A stretch of DNA of 6,259 nucleotides from Oscillospiraceae bacterium. GTDB lineage: Bacteria; Bacillota; Clostridia; Oscillospirales; Acutalibacteraceae. This document shows positions 1 to 6,194 of the stretch, piece after piece (the first letter of the stretch is position 1; every line of letters starts with the position of its first letter). The notes below the pieces were generated by a model, which saw only the letters and a list, made by a program, of their open reading frames with translations, was not told the DNA's origin and searched no databases. Made by a program: the position numbers and the translations under genes. The DNA is taken from contig DXWE01000007.1 in NCBI GenBank assembly GCA_019417045.1, positions 28,033 through 34,291 on the forward strand, given 5' to 3'.

Positions 1-17
1 TCCAAGGATATTGCCAT
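1..17 (-). CDS. 5' end of next cas-operon gene, probably cas5c (partial)
   Basis: Only the first five codons and two bases of the sixth are present: M-A-I-S-L, then GA-, so Asp or Glu comes next. An AAAGGAG Shine-Dalgarno lies 9 nt upstream (27-33), which makes this a convincing start. In type I-C loci cas3 is normally followed by cas5c (Cas5d), the subunit that processes crRNA and caps the Cascade 5' handle. Many Cas5c proteins begin with a short hydrophobic strand leading into an L-E-V-W-G-type motif, which M-A-I-S-L-(E/D) would fit. The identity is therefore inferred mostly from position downstream of cas3; the visible sequence is too short to prove it. The start itself is well supported. 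Confidence 0.5.
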
Positions 18-26
18 TGGCAGCCA

Positions 27-33
27 CTCCTTT
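27..33 (-). promoter_or_regulatory. Shine-Dalgarno for the gene at the left edge
   Basis: AAAGGAG on the minus strand, 9 nt before the ATG at 17-15. It decides the start of the partial gene at the window edge. Confidence 0.7.
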
Positions 34-89
34 CCGGATTACCCAGAGAAAATCTGATCAAAAATATTTGAATAGATGGTGAAGTAAAA

Positions 90-103
90 GTCAAAATTTT
101 GTC
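90..103. promoter_or_regulatory. Near-palindrome overlapping the cas3 stop codon; possible operator or promoter element
   Basis: The core CAAAATTTTG is a perfect 10-bp palindrome, extended by an outer G/C pair across one mismatch. On the minus strand it also reads as two TTTGAC copies about 10 nt apart, one helical turn. It sits at the end of cas3 at the head of an AT-rich 84-bp spacer before the next gene. TTGAC resembles a -35 box, but I could not find a convincing -10 box at 16-18 nt. An operator, a promoter part or chance are all possible. Confidence 0.2.
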
Positions 104-2207
104 AAATAAACTCCGCCCGGCCGCTGTCCGCCTCCAGAGAGAGCCCGGTGATATCCGAATAGAGCGCCGGATTTTGCAGCACGGCAGAGCCGTCCTCCAG
201 CATCTTGAGATCTCCGGCTCTGAGCAGGGCGTTGAAGTGGTCCTCATAGACGGTGACGCCATACTGGCCCAGCCGACGGAACAGGGAACGGCTGCGCTCC
301 CCGGCCAGCAGGCGCTCCGTCAATGCGGCTCCCTCGCCCAGAGGGATATACACCGTCCTTGTAGGGCTGTCGATGAGGCGAAACCGCTCTGCCACTGTGG
401 AAAAGGGCATCAGCTCCCTCTCCATCAGCGGCAGAATCCCGTCTTTGTCCTGGGTCTCCTTCCCCTTCAGGTACAGCAGGGTGGAGAAATAGTCGTGGAC
501 AGCGGCCGGGTCCGCCGGATCCGCATGGCGGGACAGGACCTCCCGCGCGGCATCGATGGCGGTATGAAACAGAGCCGGCGGGGCACTCTCCGGCTGGAAC
601 AGGGTGACGACGCTCTCCGCCGCCGGACGCCTCCCCTCCCGGTTGCACCGGCCGGCGGCCTGGAGAAGAGAGTCCAGCCCTGCCTCTTCCCGCCAGACGG
701 CGGGGAAATCCACGTCCACCCCCGCCTCGATGAGGGAAGTGGACACCACCCGGCAGGGAAGGCCCTCCTTCAGCCGATGCCGGATCTCCTCCAGCACAGC
801 CCGCCGGTGGGCAGGGTACAGCAGGGTGGACAGGTGGAAGTTTCCCTCCCCCTCCAGGCGGGAAAAGACCTCCTGCGCAGCCTGCCGGCTGTTGACGATG
901 CACAGGGCCTGGGACCGGCTCTGCAGCTCGCCGGCCAATTCTGCCCAGGTGAGTTTTCCCGCACGGAGGAAGGTCACCCGGCGGAACACCTCCGGGGGGC
1001 ACACCTCCGGCGGGCACAGCTCCACTGCCGGCGTGTCCCCCAGGAACTCCCGGAAGAGAGGCCCCAGGGCAGGCTGGGTGGCGGTACACAGCACGGCGGA
1101 AGCCCCGTATCCCTTCACCAGCTGGGCAATGGCCCAGACGCAGGGGCGCAGGCAGGATAGGGGCAGCATCTGCGCCTCGTCAAAGATCAACACGCTGTCC
1201 GCAAGGTTATGGAGCTTCCGGCACTGGGAACTCCGGTTGGCGTACAGGGACTCGAAGAACTGCCCCGCCGTGGTCACCACCACCGGCATGTCCCAGTTCT
1301 CGGTGGCACGGGCCAGTCGGATGTTGTCCCTGCCGGTCTCGTCTTGCGTATCGTACAGCACGTGGGAGTGGTGTTCCAGCACCGCCTCCCGCCCCAGAAT
1401 CCTCCGGAAGGTGTCAGCGGTCTGCTCGATGATAGAGGTGTAGGGAATGACATAGACCACCCGGCGCAGGCCGTGGGCCCGGGCGTGGGCCAGGGCAAAC
1501 GCCAGGGAGGCCACCGTCTTGCCGCCGCCGGTGGGCACCGTCAGGGTGAACAGGCCGGGCTTTTGGGCCTCCCCCTGCCGGATGCACTGCTCCAGCACCT
1601 CACAGCGCCGGGCATTCAGCTCCCCCTCAGGCGGGAACCAGCCGGCGATGTAGGCTCGAAGCCTGTTCCAGAGCACATCCATCGGGAGATCCACAGTGGA
1701 CCGGGGCCGCCCGTCCATGAACGCCTCCGTGTCCAGATAGTCGGCGTCCACCAGACAGGAGTAGAGCATCCGGGTGAAGAACACCATGTCCGGCGGGTTT
1801 CCCTGACGGGCGGGCGGGAGCTGCGGCAGGCACACCTCCTCCTTCCAGGGGGAACAGTCCGGGATCCCGCCCCGGGCTGCCCGATCTAGCCGTGATAGGA
1901 AGGTATTGCCGTCGGATTCCCCCTGTCCGCCTCCGTCGGGCAGGCCGCCGTGGTGGCCCAGTACTGCAAACGCGGCAAAGGGCTGTCTTTGCTCCATACA
2001 GGCCAGCGCCCCGGCGGTGGCGTGATCCACCCGGGGGCCGCCTTGGAGCCGTCTTTGAAATTCTTTGGAATATTTTCCAATATCATGGGCCAGCCCGGCC
2101 AGTTTTCCCTGTTCTGCCGCCCCAAAGGGCGCCGCAAAGGCGGCGCACCGCTCCGCTGTGCCGGTCAGGTGCTCCAGCACCGTCTGCATCCGTCCATCCT
2201 CCGCCAT
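102..2207 (-). CDS. cas3: CRISPR-associated helicase/nuclease Cas3, HD-helicase fusion, probably type I-C
   Basis: Cas3 is recruited by Cascade after R-loop formation; it nicks and then unwinds and degrades the target DNA. Counting from the ATG at 2207, the HD nuclease residues are all present: H13, H41-D42 (LAHDIGKYS), H62, H85-H86 (GHHGG) and D154 (LVDADY). The superfamily 2 helicase follows: Walker A TVPTGGGKT (223-231), DEAQ box (343-346), TAT motif (375-377), SLIEAGVD (491-498) and QAAGRCNREG (516-525). The C-terminus is complete and the frame is unbroken, so the catalytic protein is intact. Size and the downstream cas gene suggest subtype I-C. Start: 2207 is the first in-frame ATG but has no nearby Shine-Dalgarno; the likelier ancestral start is at 2234, where the codon is ACG, giving 710 rather than 701 residues. 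It is clearly more GC-rich than the two genes upstream. A 65-bp stretch (residues about 166-187) recurs at the right edge of the window. Confidence 0.96.
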   Translation of the reverse strand: MAEDGRMQTVLEHLTGTAERCAAFAAPFGAAEQGKLAGLAHDIGKYSKEFQRRLQGGPRVDHATAGALACMEQRQPFAAFAVLGHHGGLPDGGGQGESDGNTFLSRLDRAARGGIPDCSPWKEEVCLPQLPPARQGNPPDMVFFTRMLYSCLVDADYLDTEAFMDGRPRSTVDLPMDVLWNRLRAYIAGWFPPEGELNARRCEVLEQCIRQGEAQKPGLFTLTVPTGGGKTVASLAFALAHARAHGLRRVVYVIPYTSIIEQTADTFRRILGREAVLEHHSHVLYDTQDETGRDNIRLARATENWDMPVVVTTAGQFFESLYANRSSQCRKLHNLADSVLIFDEAQMLPLSCLRPCVWAIAQLVKGYGASAVLCTATQPALGPLFREFLGDTPAVELCPPEVCPPEVFRRVTFLRAGKLTWAELAGELQSRSQALCIVNSRQAAQEVFSRLEGEGNFHLSTLLYPAHRRAVLEEIRHRLKEGLPCRVVSTSLIEAGVDVDFPAVWREEAGLDSLLQAAGRCNREGRRPAAESVVTLFQPESAPPALFHTAIDAAREVLSRHADPADPAAVHDYFSTLLYLKGKETQDKDGILPLMERELMPFSTVAERFRLIDSPTRTVYIPLGEGAALTERLLAGERSRSLFRRLGQYGVTVYEDHFNALLRAGDLKMLEDGSAVLQNPALYSDITGLSLEADSGRAEFI
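987..1016 (-). repeat. 15-bp tandem duplication inside cas3 (CPPEV-CPPEV)
   Basis: Two adjacent 15-bp units differ at one base and encode C-P-P-E-V twice (residues 398-407 from the 2207 ATG). They lie in the linker between the two helicase lobes, where a five-residue insertion should be tolerated. It is in frame. Confidence 0.8.
1647..1711 (-). repeat. Direct repeat, copy A (inside intact cas3)
   Basis: This 65-bp stretch matches 6195-6259 in the same orientation with one mismatch (T1656 versus C6204, synonymous in an Arg codon). It encodes the DLPMDVLWNRLRAYI segment linking the HD and helicase domains. The offset between copies is 4548 bp. Confidence 0.97.
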
Positions 2208-2231
2208 ATGAGCGAAAAATGTCTGTTTTTC

Positions 2232-2234
2232 CGT
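2232..2234 (-). other. ACG at the expected cas3 initiation position
   Basis: Upstream of the first in-frame ATG the cas3 frame reads ACG GAA AAA CAG ACA TTT TTC GCT CAT, i.e. (M)EKQTFFAH. This resembles the N-terminus usual in Cas3 proteins of this type, which begin shortly before an aromatic-A-H motif. The ACG is 7 nt after AAAGGGGG, ideal spacing, whereas the ATG at 2207 is about 34 nt away from it. The simplest reading is an ancestral ATG changed to ACG. ACG can start translation weakly in bacteria. There is no other ATG, GTG or TTG in this frame between the upstream stop and 2207. A base-call error is an alternative. Confidence 0.55.
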
Positions 2235-2241
2235 GGTGCAT

Positions 2242-2249
2242 CCCCCTTT
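2242..2249 (-). promoter_or_regulatory. Shine-Dalgarno of cas3 (decides the start)
   Basis: AAAGGGGG on the minus strand. It abuts an ATG at 2241-2239 that is out of the cas3 frame and too close to be used. It is correctly spaced (7 nt) only for the ACG at 2234, which is why I think cas3 originally started there. Confidence 0.6.
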
Positions 2250-2296
2250 GCTTCTGATTCTTTTTTCAAGATGGTCCGCATACAGGCTTTAAGCAC

Positions 2297-2890
2297 CTAC
2301 GGGCAGAGATCGTACCAGCCTTTGGCAAGCTTTTTCACGCGCACAAAGTCAAACCGGTTCCAATAGGTATCGATCAGATCATTGGGTTTTTCGCCGCCGG
2401 TGTAGACCAGGACACGAGCCTTGAGTTCTGCCCGGAACTGGACGTATCCGGGATACCGTTCCTCAACGCGAATATAAAGACTACTCATGTCGTAGGGGAA
2501 TGCCTTTCCATAGTCCCCCACCGTTTCCCAGCCGGGCGTGGTCACCTCCTGGAGAAGATATCCCTCCGACGGTTTTTGCGATGAGAATTCCAACCCGTCT
2601 TCGGTAACCCGGCACAATCCGGTGAACCTTTCAAAAAAGTCGGGCGTTTCCTCCACAAAGGCGAGAACCTCTTCCGCGATCAGCTCAAGCTTGTCCTGGT
2701 ACGTGTCAAAATCCGTAAACGAATCTATCGGATCTGGTCCCAATCGAAAAGTCATATACTCCCCCAGCTGATAGTGGATGGAATCCAGGAACACCCAAAC
2801 CGGAACCACGATCGCACACACCAGAACCAGGGGAATCACAACCCACAGCCACTTTCTTTTTTTCTTTGGCAAGGTCTTCTCCGTCTCCAT
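2297..2890 (-). CDS. Single-pass membrane protein, candidate immunity protein for the upstream toxin-like gene
   Basis: I do not recognise a named family. The 197-aa protein has a short cytoplasmic tail rich in Lys/Arg (KKKRK, residues 9-13), one transmembrane helix at about 14-35, and an extracytoplasmic domain of about 160 residues (36-197) ending F-V-R-V-K-K-L-A-K-G-W-Y-D-L. By the positive-inside rule the bulk faces outward. Its ATG shares one base with the TGA of the large exoprotein gene (TGATG), and a GGGAGG Shine-Dalgarno lies 8 nt upstream, so the pair is almost certainly translated together. A small protein coded directly after a large modular secreted protein is the classic position of an immunity gene. 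An outward-facing domain would suit neutralising a toxin that acts outside the membrane. The immunity role is inferred from position; an accessory or anchoring partner is also possible. No terminator is evident before cas3. Confidence 0.88.
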   Translation of the reverse strand: METEKTLPKKKRKWLWVVIPLVLVCAIVVPVWVFLDSIHYQLGEYMTFRLGPDPIDSFTDFDTYQDKLELIAEEVLAFVEETPDFFERFTGLCRVTEDGLEFSSQKPSEGYLLQEVTTPGWETVGDYGKAFPYDMSSLYIRVEERYPGYVQFRAELKARVLVYTGGEKPNDLIDTYWNRFDFVRVKKLAKGWYDLCP

Positions 2891-5800
2891 CAGCTCAACC
2901 TCCCTGAAATCGTTGTCTCAAATGAGATGGTGGTAATAAATGGTTTCGGCTGTACCTCAGCATTCAAACCTGTCCAGTGCTGTAAAACGAACCACTGCTG
3001 AAAGCCGGCCAAACGTCCAGGCTCAATAAAGGGGAAATCGTAGGAATCCGGCTGCATGTCTCTTTTATCCAAGCCAAAATGATCGTAATAGGTCACCCGA
3101 ATCGTGCAGCTGAACGTATTCGCCACGGACTCTATCGTATACTGGGTGACTTCTACTTTATTGCCCTGTAATCCATTCAAGCAAATGGTAAATCCCGCGG
3201 TTCTGTCGGCGGCCTCACAAAACACAGGTTGAGGTACTTTTGCATCTTTCAGCGCCTTCACTACCGGCTGTTTCTTTCTTACATCTTCGTTAAAGCGGTC
3301 TTCCGGATGATACTTCAATTCCATCACATGGTAGGATTTTGTGCGCAGCAAATCTTTCAGTATGGCAGTCAAGTGGTTTACGTATTCTTTAGAAGACACG
3401 TGGTTTTTGACTTGTGCCGTAAGGGCAGAATTGGAATAGGTTGCATACCCGTTTATACTATCACCGAAATGATTGGTCTTTTCCCCCATAAAATGCTCAA
3501 ACATATCCGTTATGATCGGATCAAACGTATCGTTTGCAAACAGACCGGTGGCCATGTCCAGAAATGCCTGTTTCCGATCGCCACTATAAAGGAGAGCTTC
3601 GGGCGGAATAAGCCCGTTTCCTTTTTCATACCAATCTTCAAAATTCGCCGTTGACATATCGTTATAGAACAGATCGTCCCTTAGGGTTTCGACATTGCTT
3701 TCGTCAGGAAAATATTTTGTCGGCGTATCGCGTGTCTCATAGATTAGTAAGGCGCTCACGGTGATGAGGCAGGAATCTGTTTTAGTGCTGTCCGAGGACA
3801 GACGAGCGGTAATAATCGCCGTACCCGTTCCCGTCGCGGTCACCTTACCATAATAGTCGACCTTGGCTACGTTTGAATCGCTGGACGTCCAGCTTACCGA
3901 ACCTCCTGACTTTGTCAGTAGATAGGACTGCCCGACCTCCAGGGATAAAGAGGATTCCGCGATCGATACATCAGACCGTCTAAAAGAAGTGATTTTCGGA
4001 CTGCCACTCAGTTGGGGGTTGGCGTCACTACCGTTAGATATCCCGTACATTCGTACCATATAGGTTCCATTGGGTATATCCAGGGTGGTGAAATCATAGA
4101 CGAATCCATGATACCCATTCCCTTTTCCTGCATTTACCAGATCGACACGGTATTGATTTGCCATAATGCCCGGCACGCCTATCACATAATTGCCATCGGT
4201 ATCGTAGAGATAGAAATGTACTTCTATAGGTGTGTTAGGCATGGATTTATTCCAGGCCCAGCCTCTGACGACGCCATTATTCACCTCATCCAACCAGCCT
4301 TCTACCACATTTCCCGACACGCTGAACGATATTTCAATATATGGTCGAACGCTTGCGTTGGAATAGTTACTGGAATAGAATTTATGCTCTTTATTAGCGA
4401 TCGCCTCATCGGTGGCCATGAATAACAGCCCTTGATTGTCGTTCGCCGGACCTCCCAGGCTTTCATTCAGCCAATACCTGACCGCATCGGTAATACTCCA
4501 GGAATGATACCCTGGTGTGTTTGTTACCGCGACTGTATCTTGTAAACTGGTATACTTGTTCCAATCCACCCATGAATAACACACCGTACCTTCTGACCAG
4601 ACCTGTTGAAATATATATGCATTTACCAGGGAGGTCGAACTGGCATTCGAATAGTTATACAAATGTAGTTTTGCCTCGCATACCGCCGACGCATAATAGC
4701 CAACGGCGTCCACCAATCCCCGCGCCTTTATTACAAATCTCTGTTTTCCAAACCCACCAGCCGTATCGTTTCCTACAAACAGTCCCGTGGCCGCTCCGGA
4801 GGCATACTTTGGATCGTCACTGTATAACGTGGCATCCTCTATATCTCCATTTGTGAGTGTAATTGTGGGATCAATGGTAACCGGATACACTCTTTCTTCC
4901 GCATTCAGATACGTCTCGTCTACCACGATTGTCAATATGTACTCTTCTCCATCTGTCACCGTTTCCGCTTCATAACGATGCACATACTGACTGTCAGCAT
5001 CGGGGAAATTCCCGCTGTCCCGAATTTCCAGCTCTCCAATCGCCGCCCGATACTCCCCTGTGATCGGATCTGCCAGATAATAGTCCCCACGTGAATCCTG
5101 TATCAGACTTAGTCCGCCCGTCTTCAGCCGGAACGAGAACCGATTGACTCCCGTATTCTCAAACAGCACAATATCTTCTTTAAACCCCTCAAAAGTTGAT
5201 TGATATCTCAGTGCGGTTTTCTCTCCAAAAACATTGGCGTAGTTCACCGTGTCCTGCGGCTGGTTACGCACGTTTGCCACCTGTATTTTTTGAGCGGAGG
5301 CCTCGGATGCTGCCTGCACGCTTTCCAAAACCACAGGACTCTCCCCCGCGGTCATCTCCGCATTGCTGCTCTGAACCGCCTGACGATCCACTGCCATCCT
5401 GTAGTCCAGATATTCCGACCTTGTCAACTCCCGGCCGTCCGACAATAGATACCGTTTCTGCACCGCTCCGATGGGAGACAATTCTACAGCGATGTCATCG
5501 TGCTCCAATTTCACCCCCTTTTCGGACTGGATACTGGTGGGGTACCATGTCTTAATATCGTTTGCTTTGTTGACATACTGATATCCCGTACGCTCTGTTT
5601 CGCTTGTCAACAGGCTACTTTTATCCCGCACAACACCGTCTGTATCCACATATTTCACGGGATAACCCAGATAATACATGGTTTTGGTCCCATCCCGATT
5701 TTGAAACATCACCGTGTTCAATTCAGGCTCCTGTGCCCACAGACGTTGGACATGTCCTTTGTCTTTTGCCTCCTGCAGATCCAGAAATTCGGGTACCTCA

Positions 5801-5994
5801 GCGGCCGTCAGCTCCTTGGTTGCCAACTGCTGAGGACTCAGATCCCCCTCCAGTAATACCGGACCAGTCGTCACTTCACCCGTCCCGGGCATACCGATTG
5901 CGGCAATGCCTGGGTCAAAAACGGATAACAGAAGCTGCATACAAAACAATGTTGCCACTATGCGTGTGCGGTGGATGTGTTTTTTCTTTTGCAT
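2890..5994 (-). CDS. Secreted multidomain protein: DNRLRE, GWAW module, Big2 and C-terminal DUF3289-like domain; candidate polymorphic toxin
   Basis: A 1034-aa exported protein. Residues 1 to about 32 form a signal peptide (KKKHIHRTR, then a hydrophobic stretch, then DPGIAA). Residues 85-375 resemble the N-terminal region of large Firmicutes DNRLRE/RHS-type exoproteins (PVKYVDTDG, GFKEDIVLFEN, YPVTIDPTI). A DNRLRE domain spans about 377-556. A beta-module at 562-670 has GWAW, PIEVHFY, YRVDL and HGF motifs, like modules frequent in actinobacterial wall proteins. A Big2 Ig-like domain spans 676-747 (VSWTSSDSNVAKVD, GKVTATGTGTAIITA). Residues 750-1034 resemble DUF3289 (YPO3983 family): an early D-D-x(5)-D-M/L motif, DHFGLD (971-976), WFVLQHW (1001-1007) and KPFITTISFETTISG at the end. 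There are no RHS repeats, LPxTG motif or SLH domain. Start: this ATG has GGAGGG 8 nt upstream, whereas the GTG at 6063 has none. Sorting modules followed by a distinct C-terminal domain and a coupled small gene suggest a polymorphic toxin. Toxicity is inferred, as DUF3289 has no activity known to me. Confidence 0.9.
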   Translation of the reverse strand: MQKKKHIHRTRIVATLFCMQLLLSVFDPGIAAIGMPGTGEVTTGPVLLEGDLSPQQLATKELTAAEVPEFLDLQEAKDKGHVQRLWAQEPELNTVMFQNRDGTKTMYYLGYPVKYVDTDGVVRDKSSLLTSETERTGYQYVNKANDIKTWYPTSIQSEKGVKLEHDDIAVELSPIGAVQKRYLLSDGRELTRSEYLDYRMAVDRQAVQSSNAEMTAGESPVVLESVQAASEASAQKIQVANVRNQPQDTVNYANVFGEKTALRYQSTFEGFKEDIVLFENTGVNRFSFRLKTGGLSLIQDSRGDYYLADPITGEYRAAIGELEIRDSGNFPDADSQYVHRYEAETVTDGEEYILTIVVDETYLNAEERVYPVTIDPTITLTNGDIEDATLYSDDPKYASGAATGLFVGNDTAGGFGKQRFVIKARGLVDAVGYYASAVCEAKLHLYNYSNASSTSLVNAYIFQQVWSEGTVCYSWVDWNKYTSLQDTVAVTNTPGYHSWSITDAVRYWLNESLGGPANDNQGLLFMATDEAIANKEHKFYSSNYSNASVRPYIEISFSVSGNVVEGWLDEVNNGVVRGWAWNKSMPNTPIEVHFYLYDTDGNYVIGVPGIMANQYRVDLVNAGKGNGYHGFVYDFTTLDIPNGTYMVRMYGISNGSDANPQLSGSPKITSFRRSDVSIAESSLSLEVGQSYLLTKSGGSVSWTSSDSNVAKVDYYGKVTATGTGTAIITARLSSDSTKTDSCLITVSALLIYETRDTPTKYFPDESNVETLRDDLFYNDMSTANFEDWYEKGNGLIPPEALLYSGDRKQAFLDMATGLFANDTFDPIITDMFEHFMGEKTNHFGDSINGYATYSNSALTAQVKNHVSSKEYVNHLTAILKDLLRTKSYHVMELKYHPEDRFNEDVRKKQPVVKALKDAKVPQPVFCEAADRTAGFTICLNGLQGNKVEVTQYTIESVANTFSCTIRVTYYDHFGLDKRDMQPDSYDFPFIEPGRLAGFQQWFVLQHWTGLNAEVQPKPFITTISFETTISGRLS
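2899..2904 (-). promoter_or_regulatory. Shine-Dalgarno of the membrane protein gene, inside the end of the large gene
   Basis: GGGAGG 8 nt before the ATG at 2890. It lies within the last codons of the upstream gene, which supports translational coupling of the two proteins. Confidence 0.75.
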
Positions 5995-6194
5995 TTTGAA
6001 TACCCTCCAATATTTTTTATTCTTTCCCGCAAAAGTTTCCTGTCGATTGTCATCCTTTCCCACGCCGCTTTTTTAAAGCTGCTCTGACAGAATCCCCTCC
6101 CTTCTCTATGCATACAACCCGCTGTCCGGCCGCCCTCGGCCAGATCACCGTTTGCTCTGCCAAAAATACAAAAATAGCCGACAGTCCCTGTATA
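5995..6194 (-). other. Leader region upstream of the toxin-like gene
   Basis: This 200-bp stretch separates the broken cas3 from the start of the large gene. It must hold any promoter belonging to the toxin pair. The best candidate I see is TCGACA followed 19 nt later by AATAAA, but it lies too close to the Shine-Dalgarno to be convincing. A GC-rich imperfect inverted repeat (about 6125-6142, CCGGCC/GGCCAG) is present without a T run, so it is not a classical terminator. A short GCTTT/AAAGC inverted repeat lies near 6068-6080. I found no transposase remnant or tRNA. Confidence 0.4.
6003..6008 (-). promoter_or_regulatory. Shine-Dalgarno of the toxin-like gene
   Basis: GGAGGG 8 nt before the ATG at 5994. 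It selects this ATG, directly ahead of the signal peptide, over the GTG at 6063 in the same frame. Confidence 0.8.

Noticed and set aside
99..1443. Long open frames on the plus strand opposite cas3 (up to about 350 codons)
   Set aside because: They mirror the GC-rich cas3 coding strand, have low-complexity Arg/Pro/Gly composition, match no family and lack ribosome sites.
2239..2241. ATG right after the GGGGG, as the cas3 start with a frameshift in the A5 or T5 run
   Set aside because: It is one base out of frame and has no spacing from the Shine-Dalgarno. The ACG explanation needs a single substitution and gives correct spacing and a family-like N-terminus.
2890..5994. RHS/YD-repeat toxin classification of the large protein
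   Set aside because: The N-terminal region resembles that of RHS-type proteins, but no YD repeats or RHS core motif are present; only DNRLRE, the GWAW module, Big2 and the C-terminal domain are seen.
5994..6063. Upstream GTG start adding 23 residues to the large exoprotein
   Set aside because: No Shine-Dalgarno precedes it, and it would place a charged stretch before the signal peptide. The ATG at 5994 has a near-ideal site.
6125..6142. GC-rich inverted repeat as a terminator of the truncated cas3
   Set aside because: The pairing is imperfect and no T run follows on the minus strand.
2280..6193. 7-nt inverted repeat (ATACAGG / CCTGTAT) near both ends of the toxin block, as transposon ends
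   Set aside because: It is too short to exceed chance, there is no transposase in the block, and no target-site duplication is visible.
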